Positions 41,686 to 50,367 of a stretch of DNA of 53,282 bases are shown here, piece after piece (the first letter of the stretch is position 1; each line of letters opens with the position of its first letter). The translations under genes and the position numbers were made by a program. The notes below the pieces were generated by a model. The model worked only from the letters and a program-made list of their open reading frames with translations. It made no database searches and was not told where the DNA came from. This stretch comes from Alphaproteobacteria bacterium (lineage in GTDB: Bacteria; Pseudomonadota; Alphaproteobacteria; RF32; CAG-239), in the NCBI GenBank assembly GCA_900769705.1, contig CAAGHP010000006.1, positions 1 through 53,282 of the forward strand, written 5' to 3'.

Positions 41686-42869
41686 GCTCTGGTAACAATA
41701 TTGCAGTTGAAACGGTAGGCTTTTTGCAGAGAATTGTGCGCGCGGCCGGTAACACCGGTAGCGTTTAAGTCCAGACGGGTTTTCTCGGAAACGCTGATTG
41801 AAATGGTGATTTTAACATCTTTGCCGTTAGAAAAAGTAAAGGTGGAGGCGGCAATAACATGTCTGATATTTTCAGCATATTCCATGGTGTGTTTGGCGTC
41901 CTCGTTTTTGAACACCATAATCAGTTCGGACGGTATAATATAGCGGTAAACAGCGATATTATACGGAAATTCACAAATTCTTTTTACCAGCATCTGTTCA
42001 AGTTCCTGCATTTTGTGTTCGCCGATAACTTTCAGTAATTTGTCGCGATTGTCAATGCTGAACAGACCGATAGTGTATTTGTAGGGAAATTTGTTGTTGG
42101 CATGTGATAAATAAGCGTTATAGCTGCCGACATTTTCAAGCGTATCATAATTGTATTGTCGGTATAAGTCCAGTATGGTCGTGCAAAGTAAAATCAGGGC
42201 AAAACTTAAAAAGAATACTGTTACGCCGGAAGCGGTGTCTGAATACATTAAGCCTAAAAACAGACAACTGTCGGCATAAAAAAGTCCGGTGTTGACAATA
42301 GTGTTTTTGAAACTGATGTCTATGGAAATCGGAGCCAGAATCAGCAGCCACAATACGGCGGCTTCCATAGGCATGGCACCGAAATTTATTGATAAATACG
42401 GAAGCTGAGTAATAATTTCTCCGCCGTGCTGGATTAAAGAAAGCTGCAGCAAAAGGCAGATGGAAAGCCAAAAGCAGCCTCGTGTTTGCAATTTGCGCGG
42501 TTCTAAAAAATAAAACAGCAGCAGATTAAGCGGCAGAGCAAAGCAAATCCATAAATATTCGGCTTCGGTTTGATATTCGCTGCCGTATTTATTTTTGCAC
42601 CAATTTAAAAAAATGTAGCATAAACTTCCGGTTAAAAGGCTGAAAAACGGTTTGGAGCGATTTACTAAAGCTAAAAGCGCCAAGCCGATGCCGGCAGATG
42701 TGTAGAAAGAAATGTGTAATACAGATGCTGTTTCACAATTCAGAGGATTTTGGGCAAAATACAAAACCAAGCCGCAGGCAAATATCATTGCCGGTAAAAA
42801 AGAACTCTTGATGGTTGACATCACATATTTCAGGCTGCTCGATGCGGATTCACTCACTTTTTCCTCCAT
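41682..42869 (-). CDS. Multi-pass membrane protein with degenerate GGDEF-like domain
   Basis: About 395 residues. The N-terminal half has seven or so membrane helices (about 25-245); a cytoplasmic domain (about 250-395) follows the GGDEF layout: a start at TLENVGSYNAYLSHANN, YTIGLFSIDNRDKLLKVIG, then YRYIIPSELIMVFKNE where GGDEF should stand. The catalytic signature is therefore missing. ATG 42869 lacks a ribosome-binding site, while GTG at 42857 has GGAGG 5 nt before it and may be the true start. It lies 27 bp after queA on the same strand. A sensory or scaffold role is inferred only. Confidence 0.6.
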   Translation of the reverse strand: MEEKVSESASSSLKYVMSTIKSSFLPAMIFACGLVLYFAQNPLNCETASVLHISFYTSAGIGLALLALVNRSKPFFSLLTGSLCYIFLNWCKNKYGSEYQTEAEYLWICFALPLNLLLFYFLEPRKLQTRGCFWLSICLLLQLSLIQHGGEIITQLPYLSINFGAMPMEAAVLWLLILAPISIDISFKNTIVNTGLFYADSCLFLGLMYSDTASGVTVFFLSFALILLCTTILDLYRQYNYDTLENVGSYNAYLSHANNKFPYKYTIGLFSIDNRDKLLKVIGEHKMQELEQMLVKRICEFPYNIAVYRYIIPSELIMVFKNEDAKHTMEYAENIRHVIAASTFTFSNGKDVKITISISVSEKTRLDLNATGVTGRAHNSLQKAYRFNCNIVTRA

Positions 42870-42896
42870 TATATCGGCAGTATAAAACGAAAGAGT

Positions 42897-43979
42897 TTAA
42901 ATTTTATTTATACATTTCAAAATAGAGCTGTCACCATAAGAATAAAAACGATAGCGTTCGGAAATCGCGTGAGCATAGGCGGCTTTCATCCTTTCGGTTC
43001 CGGCAATGGCACAAATCAGCATAAATAAGGTAGATTTCGGCAGGTGGAAGTTGGTGATAATCATATCAATAATTTTAAACTTATAGCCCGGAGTGATGAA
43101 AATGCTGGTTTCGCCGCAGAACGGGTGTAATATGCCGGAATCATCGGCTGCGCTTTCCAAAAGACGAACCGAAGTGGTGCCGACTGCTATGATGCGGCGG
43201 CCTTGTTTTTTTGCCTCATTGATAATTTGGCAGGCTTCCGGAGTGATAACGCCAAATTCGGCATGCATTTTGTGGTTTTCCGTATCTTCGGTTTTTACGG
43301 GCAAAAAAGTGCCGGCACCGACATGCAGAGTTAAAAATACGCGTTTTACACCCATGTCATCAATTTCTTTTAGCAGGCGGTCGGTAAAGTGTAGGCCGGC
43401 GGTCGGAGCAGCCACAGCGCCTTCGTGTTTGGCATACACGGTTTGGTAGTCTTCTTTGTCGTTGTATGGATTCCATAAACCGGCTAAAGGCTTGTCGCGC
43501 TTGATGTACGGTGGCAGCGGCATAGAGCCGTATTGTTCAAGTTTTCTGCCTAAATCGTCAGCGGAGCAGGTAAAACGAATCTTGACGCCGTCTTCATCGT
43601 CTTTTTGTAAAACTTCGGCACTGAAGTCAGATTTTTCGGCAGAAATATCGGCAGTATAAAAGTGAATAATATCGCCGGCATGAAGGCGTTTGGCATTTTT
43701 GATAAAAGACCACCAGCTGATGCCGTCGTCCGGATGATACAGAGTGACCTCAACCAAAGCTTCGCCGCGCTGCCCGTACAAACGGGCCGGAATGACTTTT
43801 GTGTCGTTAAATACAAGGACATCATCGGGATTAAGAATTTTTGGCAGGTCATAAAAATGGCGGTCATACAATTCATTTTCCTCGGATAAATCTAAAAGCC
43901 GGGAGCTGTCGCGCGGGTCAGCCGGTTTTTTTGCTATCAGGTCTTTATCTAAATCAAAATCAAAAATATCAACTTTCAT
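42897..43979 (-). CDS. queA: SAM:tRNA ribosyltransferase-isomerase
   Basis: QueA builds the epoxycyclopentane ring of queuosine on tRNA from S-adenosylmethionine. The 360-residue protein begins FDFDLDKDLIAKKPADPRDS-like and has LNPDDVLVFNDTKVIPARL, the AAPTAGLHFTDRLL block, HVGAGTFLPVKTED and the late IITNFHLPKSTLFML, all signatures of QueA. GAGGA precedes the ATG. tgt, its pathway neighbour, is not present in the window. Confidence 0.96.
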   Translation of the reverse strand: MKVDIFDFDLDKDLIAKKPADPRDSSRLLDLSEENELYDRHFYDLPKILNPDDVLVFNDTKVIPARLYGQRGEALVEVTLYHPDDGISWWSFIKNAKRLHAGDIIHFYTADISAEKSDFSAEVLQKDDEDGVKIRFTCSADDLGRKLEQYGSMPLPPYIKRDKPLAGLWNPYNDKEDYQTVYAKHEGAVAAPTAGLHFTDRLLKEIDDMGVKRVFLTLHVGAGTFLPVKTEDTENHKMHAEFGVITPEACQIINEAKKQGRRIIAVGTTSVRLLESAADDSGILHPFCGETSIFITPGYKFKIIDMIITNFHLPKSTLFMLICAIAGTERMKAAYAHAISERYRFYSYGDSSILKCINKI

Positions 43980-44160
43980 TTTTATCCTCTATGTTTTTTA
44001 TTGTCTTTTTTTGTTTTTAATCTATGCGAAAAGCAAACGCAAGAGCTTTTTTGCAGAAGATTTGACAATATTTTGTTATTATTTGTCAAATATCGGGCTT
44101 TTATGTTGGTTTTATGATAAAATCATTCGATATATTTTGTGTTTTTTGACAAAAAAGCTA

Positions 44161-44189
44161 TTGCAATCAGAGTCAAAATAGTGTATAGT
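44161..44189 (+). promoter_or_regulatory. Promoter of the large orphan gene
   Basis: TTGCAA (44161-44166), a 17-nt spacer and TATAGT (44184-44189), placing a start near 44196, about 38 nt before the chosen start codon. A TTGACA stands further upstream at about 44147. Confidence 0.6.
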
Positions 44190-44233
44190 CGCTGTATAAA
44201 TTGAGTTAATGTGTCAAAAAGGAGTTAATGACA

Positions 44234-46825
44234 ATGGCTAAAGATATGACGGTTGAAGAAGCAGTCCGCATTATTAAAGAAACTTATGAATTTGGCGATA
44301 AGTTTGATGAGGCTGTTGCTTTTTTGAAAGAGCATGATGCCGGTAATGAAGCGCTGGTTCCATTTAAAGATGCGCAAAAGCATGAAATGATTAAAAAAGC
44401 CAGAGCTAAAGCTTATGCCGAAGAAGCAATGGCTAATGACGAACGTGATGCTCGTTTTGATGAAGCTGTCGAGCTGTTGAAAGATGATAAAGATTTTCAG
44501 GCTCAGGTAAAAGAAGAACAAGAGATTTATGATAAAGAAAATCATCTGGATATGACAGATGAAGATGCTGTTTTGCGCAATACCAGAAAAATCGGCGATA
44601 TGGCGGATTCGTTTATGAATGACGAAGAAAACGCCAAAGAGCTTGAATTTTATAAAGACAAAGTAGAAATTGTTGACGACTCCGGTCAGCAAATTTCTGA
44701 TGATGAAGCGCAGAAATATTGGAATTCTTTGCTGGAAAGCGCTAAAGAACAGGCAACAATGCTGCGTGCCGGTGATTTGAGTTTCTTTATGAAAAAAGAA
44801 GAAGAAAAACGCCAAACCTTAAACCGTGATATCAAAGACTTTTTAGCAATAGGCGTGGCTACAGGCGTGGCCGGCAGCGCTATGGATACTCCTGACGAAA
44901 AACAAGTTAATCCTGACAGTAAAGATTATGGCAAATATGTGAAAGCACAGGCCGATAAGGCTGAAAAAGCTTTGAAAAATTTGTTTGAAAATGGTAAAAA
45001 AGTTCAAATTAAAACCGGCTTTTTCTTGACACATTTTGCTGATACTTCTAAAAAAATTACTTCTTATGCTCATCGCTGGCTGCAAAAAGGATTTAAGAAA
45101 GTTTCATCGGTGTTCAACGATCGCCGCGAATCTTTTGATAAGAAGATGAAAAACTTGTTTGGAGCTGCATATACGGCAAAGCAGGCTGTAATTGAACACG
45201 TTAAAAACAATAAAGTGCGTATGGTAGCAGATGCGGCAGCAACTTTGGCTGTGGCTGCAACTGCTACCGCCGGCGCCGGCATTGCTTTAACAGCTGTTGC
45301 CGGATATGCAATTTATTCTGCTGCCGGTTCTTGGGCTTGGCCGTTGGTTGAAAAGAAAACCAAAGCCATTCGTGAAGCTAAAAAAGCTGGTCAAGATACA
45401 AGCGAATGGTCCGGTTTTAAGGGTTTGAAAAAGGCTTTTGCCGCTATTAAGAGCGATGAAAAAGAATATAAAAAATACAAAAACAGAGCCATTACCGGTA
45501 CAGCATTCGGTATTGCCGGCGCATGTTTAGTCGGCGGAATGGGCGCGGCTTCCGGCTGGGCAGTAGACAAAGCCGGTTTGACTATGGCAAAAGTAGGCTC
45601 TTCAGTAGTTCGTTCTCTGGGCGCAATTACTAACCAAGGCTTGAATTATCGTGATGTTAAAAAAGATTTCAAAGCTGATCCGTCAGCTGAAAACAGAGCT
45701 AAATTGAAACAGGCAAAAATCAGCTTGGGTTTGGGTGCTGGTTTGGCTATGCTCGGCAATATGGTCGCATTGAGCCATGCAACAGAAGCCAATGCTGCTG
45801 AAAATTCCGGCGGGGTAATGGATAAAGTTAAAAATTGGTTCCATAAAGATGAACCGGCGGCAGCAGATTCTACAGTAGTTGCTACAGATTCTACCGCTGT
45901 TGCTAAAACTGCAGTTGCAGAACAGACACCAAACGGCGGAGCTGCCGCTACAGCTACAAATGCGGCGTCAGACATTGATGCCTCAGCTATTACGGCACCG
46001 GCTGCTTATGATGCGTCTATGGGCATCAGTGAAAAGCACTGGAACGAAATGCATGAAAAACTGACCGGTATCTATGAAAATCATTCGGCTTTGTTTGGCA
46101 AAGAAAATGTTTCTTCCAGTGAAGCATGGGATAAAATGTATCAGAACTTGGATAATGCCATGAAGGCGAATCCGGAATACTTTGATGGTATGACTAAGGA
46201 ACAATTTTTATATAAATATATGAAATTGATTGAAAATACTGAGCGCGTAACCAGTGGCGCCAAAGGATTTTTGGTAACAAAATTAGATAAAGACGGTTTG
46301 CCGACATACGGTGATAAAGACTTTACCAAAGTTATGCGCGATATGAACGCTATGCTGAATTGCGGCGACAAGTTCAAAGTTTCTGCTGAGGATATGGGCA
46401 AGGCACTGAATTATATTGATGATAAAACCGGACGTTACATGGGACCTGGGGCTGATGTTGTTGTTACTAACAACCGTTATGTCGGCGGCCGTGTTGAATG
46501 CGGCGAAGATTATCAAAACGCTTGGAAGCGTGCTGTTCGCAAGGTGGCTACTCATCATCGCCCTGCAGCTCCTCAGCCTGTGGTAGAGCCAGAACCGGCT
46601 CCTGCTCCGGAACCTGTAAAAACTCCGGTTCAGGCGGAAGAAGTTGTAACCAATGAAACTCCGGTAAAACAGCCTGTTCATATCAGTGAAGAAGTTGTTA
46701 ATAACCAGCCGGCAGAACACAAGGTAGTAATCAACGAAGGTGCTACCGACGGTAATTTGGACGTAAACAACAGCAAAGTTCGCGGAAGAAGCAGGAGTTT
46801 TATGACTCGCGGCAACGAAAGATAA
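44234..46825 (+). CDS. Large orphan protein with hydrophobic centre and Pro/Glu-rich tail
   Basis: About 863 residues, family unknown. ATG 44234 (MAKDMTVEEA) is preferred over 44228 because GGAG sits 9 nt upstream. Residues 1-205 are highly charged and helical, with two related units FDEAVAFLK and FDEAVELLK 51 residues apart. Three Gly/Ala-rich hydrophobic segments follow (about 330-370, 420-448, 498-520), separated by basic stretches. Residues 540-595 are low-complexity Ala/Thr/Ser; 598-770 look like a folded, mixed domain; 773-845 are Pro/Glu/Val-rich; the end is basic (RGRSRSFMTRGNER). There is no signal peptide. It has its own promoter and stands alone. A membrane-associated, surface or scaffold role is possible. 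Confidence 0.7.
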   Translation: MAKDMTVEEAVRIIKETYEFGDKFDEAVAFLKEHDAGNEALVPFKDAQKHEMIKKARAKAYAEEAMANDERDARFDEAVELLKDDKDFQAQVKEEQEIYDKENHLDMTDEDAVLRNTRKIGDMADSFMNDEENAKELEFYKDKVEIVDDSGQQISDDEAQKYWNSLLESAKEQATMLRAGDLSFFMKKEEEKRQTLNRDIKDFLAIGVATGVAGSAMDTPDEKQVNPDSKDYGKYVKAQADKAEKALKNLFENGKKVQIKTGFFLTHFADTSKKITSYAHRWLQKGFKKVSSVFNDRRESFDKKMKNLFGAAYTAKQAVIEHVKNNKVRMVADAAATLAVAATATAGAGIALTAVAGYAIYSAAGSWAWPLVEKKTKAIREAKKAGQDTSEWSGFKGLKKAFAAIKSDEKEYKKYKNRAITGTAFGIAGACLVGGMGAASGWAVDKAGLTMAKVGSSVVRSLGAITNQGLNYRDVKKDFKADPSAENRAKLKQAKISLGLGAGLAMLGNMVALSHATEANAAENSGGVMDKVKNWFHKDEPAAADSTVVATDSTAVAKTAVAEQTPNGGAAATATNAASDIDASAITAPAAYDASMGISEKHWNEMHEKLTGIYENHSALFGKENVSSSEAWDKMYQNLDNAMKANPEYFDGMTKEQFLYKYMKLIENTERVTSGAKGFLVTKLDKDGLPTYGDKDFTKVMRDMNAMLNCGDKFKVSAEDMGKALNYIDDKTGRYMGPGADVVVTNNRYVGGRVECGEDYQNAWKRAVRKVATHHRPAAPQPVVEPEPAPAPEPVKTPVQAEEVVTNETPVKQPVHISEEVVNNQPAEHKVVINEGATDGNLDVNNSKVRGRSRSFMTRGNER

Positions 46826-46845
46826 GAGAAGCTCGGCTAGCTGGT

Positions 46846-46917
46846 ATCTGCTAGGAATTTTTGCGCTCATGTACCTTGTTGTACACATCGCTTAAAAATT
46901 CCGTCGCATTTACGCAC
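46846..46917. repeat. Dispersed palindromic repeat, copy A
   Basis: An imperfect palindrome: GGAATTTTTGCGC...GTAC on the left mirrors GTAC...GCTTAAAAATTCC on the right around a short loop. It is closely similar, in the same orientation, to 53064-53137 near the right end of the window (shared ATCTGCTAGGAATTT, TTGTACAC, TCGCTTAAAAAT, CCGTCGCAT). It resembles REP-type elements. Confidence 0.75.
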
Positions 46918-47245
46918 GCTATCCAAGCTTCTGAAAGTTGGTGCCGGTTTCATTAAGTTGAAGCCGGTATTTTGTACACGTCGAAAAAAAGTTAATGCGT
47001 ATTAGCCTCATTATCCGCATTTCTGAAAGTTACAGCCGGTTGCTGGAAATAGCAGCCGGTATTTTTGTTTAAAAATTCCGTCGCATTTACGTACGCTATC
47101 CAAGCTTCTGAAAGTTGGTACCGGTTTCATTAAGTTGAAGCCGGTATTTTGTACACGTCGAAAAAAAAGTTAATGCGTATTAGTCTCATTATCCGCATTT
47201 CTGAAAGTTACGCCGGTTGCTGAAAATAGCAGCCGGTATTTTTTT
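46892..47245. repeat. Tandem duplication, two 177-bp units
   Basis: Unit 1 spans 46892-47068 and unit 2 47069-47245; they differ at only a few positions. Each unit carries two hairpins: CCGGTTTCA with TTGAAGCCGG, and CCGGTTGCT with AGCAGCCGG, each followed by a T-rich run. The hairpins could stop transcription from the large gene upstream. No reading frame is conserved between the units. Confidence 0.85.
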
Positions 47246-47246
47246 A

Positions 47247-47305
47247 ACCTCGCCCCGTGAGGGATAGGCCGCAGACTTGTCTGCGGGTGAGGGGGATAGA
47301 AAACA
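47247..47305. repeat. Palindromic element downstream of ftsK
   Basis: CCGCAGA (47269-47275) and TCTGCGG (47280-47286) form a perfect 7-bp hairpin with a CTTG loop, flanked by GC-rich sequence (CGCCCCGTGAGGG and GTGAGGGGG) that stands out from the AT-rich surroundings. There is no T run, so a simple terminator is unlikely; a REP-like element is more likely. 47306-47384 holds nothing else. Confidence 0.5.
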
Positions 47306-47384
47306 TTGCTGTCCTTTAAACCATTTTTCAAAAAAATAAATACGTTTTTTTGCAGGCTTAAATGAAAAATATAAATCGCAAATT

Positions 47385-50195
47385 TTATTCAGCTCCGATG
47401 ACTTCACGGCGACCAACTCTATCCGGCGGAGTGACAATGCCTTCATCTTCCATACGCTCAATCAAAATAGCGGCACGGTTATAGCCCAAGCGTAATTTGC
47501 GCTGGATATAACTGGTAGAAGCTTTTTTATCAGCGCGGACAATGGCCACAGCCTGATTATACAGGTCGTCTTCTCCGTTGTCGCTGCCCATTTCGCTTTT
47601 GTCATAAACCGGCGTATCTTTACCGGTATTCAATTCGCCTTCAGTAACATCTGCCACATATTTAGGTTCGCCTTCGGATTTTATAAATTCTACCACGCCT
47701 TCAACTTCGGCGTCAGTGACAAAGCAGCCGTGTACGCGAATCGGACGCAGTCCTGACGGCATATAGAGCATATCGCCCATACCCAGCAGCTGTTCGGCAC
47801 CTTTTTCACCCAAAATGGTCTTACTGTCGATTTGGGTAGTAACATGGAAACTGATACGGCTTGGAAAGTTTGCTTTAATAGTTCCGGTAATCACGTCAAC
47901 TGACGGGCGTTGTGTAGACATAATCAAATGTATGCCGGCAGCACGTGCCATTTGCGCCAAGCGCTGAATAGCTGCTTCTACTTCTTTGCCGGCTACCAGC
48001 ATCAAATCGGCCATTTCATCAACCACAATCACAATATACGGCATCGGCGTGGTGTCAACAATCTGTTCTTCATAGAGCGGACGTCCGGTTTCTTTGTCAA
48101 AGCCGACTTGAATAGTTTTTTTGATTTCTTTACCGGTAGCGCGCATATCGGCAACTTTTTGGTTATATCCGGCAATATTGCGGACATTTAGCAGAGCCAT
48201 GGCGCGGTAGCGGTCTTCCATTTCACGTACCGCCCATTTAAGGCCGACAACAGCTTTCCCAGGGTCGGTAATGACCGGTGTCAAAAGGTGTGGAATACCA
48301 TTGTACATGGAAAATTCCAGCTGTTTCGGGTCAATCATGATGAGTTTGCACTGTTCCGGCGTCATACGGAAAAGCAGCGACAAAATCATGGAATTTACGC
48401 CGACTGATTTACCGGAACCGGTGGTACCGGCAACCAGCAAGTGAGGCATTTTAGCTAAATCGGCATAAACGTGCTGTCCGCCGATATCTTTGCCCAAAGA
48501 GACATTCAAAATATTTTTGCTGTTAGTAAATTCAGGATCTTCAAGCAGTTCGCGCAGCCATACGGTTTGACGTTTTTCATTAGGTAATTCAATACCGATG
48601 GTGTTGTGTCCGCTGACTACCGCCATACGCACGGAGGCAACGGACATAGAGCGGGCAATATCATCCGACAAACCGATAACCCGTGCCGTTCTGGTTCCGG
48701 GTGCCGGTTCCAGCTCATACAAAGTAACCACCGGTCCCGGGCGGACTTTAACGATTTTTCCTTTAATGCCGAAGTCCTGCAAAACCGTTTCCAGTTTGGC
48801 GGCATTTTCTTTTAATGTAGCTTCGTCATACTCAATATCGCCGCTATCTTGCGGGATAGAAAGTAAGTTGATATCCGGCAGTTTGTATTCCGATGTATCG
48901 TTATCCGAAATCGTATCAGCAGCGTTTTGAGGCCGCTGTGTCGGTTTGGGTTGGGCTTCTGTTTTTGGTTTGGCAAAATCAGGCAGCGGAGTCGGTTCTA
49001 TCTTTTGCGGTTTCGGCAAATCGCCGACGGCAGGCTGCTGGGTTTGTAATTTGGCGGAAACAAAGGAATTTTGCGGAATGCTCAGTAATTCTTCTTGCTT
49101 GGATTCCGGAATAGATGGAGCGGTTGATTTTGCGGCAAAAGAGTGCACGCCTTCAGTTTGATAAATATCTTCAGGCGAGATTTTTTTAGACGGCTTTTTA
49201 AGGTTTTGATTAGCAAAATCGCCTTCCTTAATGAAGTCAAAGGTCGGATTATAGCTGTTCTGCACAACAGCCGGCTCTTTCATAGAGGTTTCCGGAGCCA
49301 GATTATCAACGCTTTGGTTTGGTATTTCAATTTGCAGGCTGCTGTTTGGTTGAGTATTGGCGGCAACAGGCTCGACAGCGATTTGTGGAGCAGTGACAAT
49401 AGCGGAATTTTGTGTCCGCAGGACGTTTTCGGTTTTGGCAAAGCTCGGCTCAACCCGCTGCGCCGCAACCGCGGCATTTTTATTTAGCAGTTTATTTTGC
49501 AGGTAGCTTGGATTTAATTCTTTAAATTCACTGAAGTTGCGGATATTGACAGCGTGTTTGCCAAAATTGATAAAGGTTTGCCCGATTTGGGTAAAAATAC
49601 CGACAAGGCGGTTGGTTAAACGCAGCCACAGGGTAAAGGTTATGCCGGCGGCAAAATTAAATGAAAGTATGCTGATAAAAAGCACAATGCCTTCAAGCAA
49701 GATGGTATTGTATGAAAAATTCAGCATATTTATATAGTTGTTGAGCGGGCGGCTCAAGCTGCGACTCCATTCGCCTGTCAGGTTATAGGGAAGGTTGAAG
49801 CGACCTAAAAAAGAACTGCAGGTTAAGTCCAGAAAAGCAGAAAAACACAGCAAGCCGACAATCCAGGCAAAAATGCGCATTTTATACTCGGCAAAAGCCT
49901 GAAAGCGCACTAAGCTGACACCCCAGAGAATCGGCACCAGTAAATAGACAATAAACGCCAGCCCGAAAGAACTCAAAACAAAGTCTGCGCTGTAAGCTCC
50001 GAATCGGCCGAGCAGGTTTTGCACTGCGGTATCGTCTGAGGCAGCTTTGTTAAAAGACGGATCGCCGGAGTTGTAACTCAGCAGGCTGATATAAACCAGC
50101 AGCGGAAAGATAATCAGACTCAATCCGATAAGTTCGCATAAAAGCTTTTGCCACCATCTTTTCGGCTGTTCTTTTATTGTTTTTTTCTTGCCCAT
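47385..50195 (-). CDS. ftsK: DNA translocase FtsK
   Basis: FtsK links cell division to chromosome segregation, pumping DNA through the septum. Four N-terminal membrane helices (about 20-190), a Pro/Gln-rich linker (about 235-450) and the motor domain with Walker A GTTGSGKSVG, Walker B IVVVDEMADLM and LAQMARAAGIHLIMSTQRP are present. The C-terminal winged-helix gamma domain (SYIQRKLRLGYNRAA) that reads polar sequences is intact. ATG 50195 with GAGGA just upstream gives about 936 residues and is preferred over the start at 50252. Confidence 0.96.
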   Translation of the reverse strand: MGKKKTIKEQPKRWWQKLLCELIGLSLIIFPLLVYISLLSYNSGDPSFNKAASDDTAVQNLLGRFGAYSADFVLSSFGLAFIVYLLVPILWGVSLVRFQAFAEYKMRIFAWIVGLLCFSAFLDLTCSSFLGRFNLPYNLTGEWSRSLSRPLNNYINMLNFSYNTILLEGIVLFISILSFNFAAGITFTLWLRLTNRLVGIFTQIGQTFINFGKHAVNIRNFSEFKELNPSYLQNKLLNKNAAVAAQRVEPSFAKTENVLRTQNSAIVTAPQIAVEPVAANTQPNSSLQIEIPNQSVDNLAPETSMKEPAVVQNSYNPTFDFIKEGDFANQNLKKPSKKISPEDIYQTEGVHSFAAKSTAPSIPESKQEELLSIPQNSFVSAKLQTQQPAVGDLPKPQKIEPTPLPDFAKPKTEAQPKPTQRPQNAADTISDNDTSEYKLPDINLLSIPQDSGDIEYDEATLKENAAKLETVLQDFGIKGKIVKVRPGPVVTLYELEPAPGTRTARVIGLSDDIARSMSVASVRMAVVSGHNTIGIELPNEKRQTVWLRELLEDPEFTNSKNILNVSLGKDIGGQHVYADLAKMPHLLVAGTTGSGKSVGVNSMILSLLFRMTPEQCKLIMIDPKQLEFSMYNGIPHLLTPVITDPGKAVVGLKWAVREMEDRYRAMALLNVRNIAGYNQKVADMRATGKEIKKTIQVGFDKETGRPLYEEQIVDTTPMPYIVIVVDEMADLMLVAGKEVEAAIQRLAQMARAAGIHLIMSTQRPSVDVITGTIKANFPSRISFHVTTQIDSKTILGEKGAEQLLGMGDMLYMPSGLRPIRVHGCFVTDAEVEGVVEFIKSEGEPKYVADVTEGELNTGKDTPVYDKSEMGSDNGEDDLYNQAVAIVRADKKASTSYIQRKLRLGYNRAAILIERMEDEGIVTPPDRVGRREVIGAE

Positions 50196-50311
50196 AATAT
50201 CCTCAAAATTCAATGCATATTTATTGCCCGAAGTATAGTTAAAAATGTTCAAAAAAGTATTAAAAAGAGTCTTAAATAAAGCGGCTATGTTGATAAAAAT
50301 TTTCTAAAAAC

Positions 50312-50339
50312 TTGACATTTGACATCAGCGCTATACACT
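50312..50339 (+). promoter_or_regulatory. Putative fabDG promoter
   Basis: A perfect TTGACA (50312-50317) with TACACT (50334-50339) after 16 nt, about 28 nt upstream of fabD. TATACA at 50332 is an alternative but is too close. Confidence 0.5.
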
Positions 50340-50367
50340 CTGCCCAGAATAAAAGGAGAATATTTTA

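Noticed and set aside
44225..44815. Minus-strand ORF of 196 codons rich in Phe/Ile
   Set aside because: Antisense shadow of the large orphan gene, whose promoter, ribosome-binding site and long frame are convincing.
46892..47245. CRISPR-like array
   Set aside because: Only two units of 177 bp, with no short repeat/spacer alternation and no cas genes.
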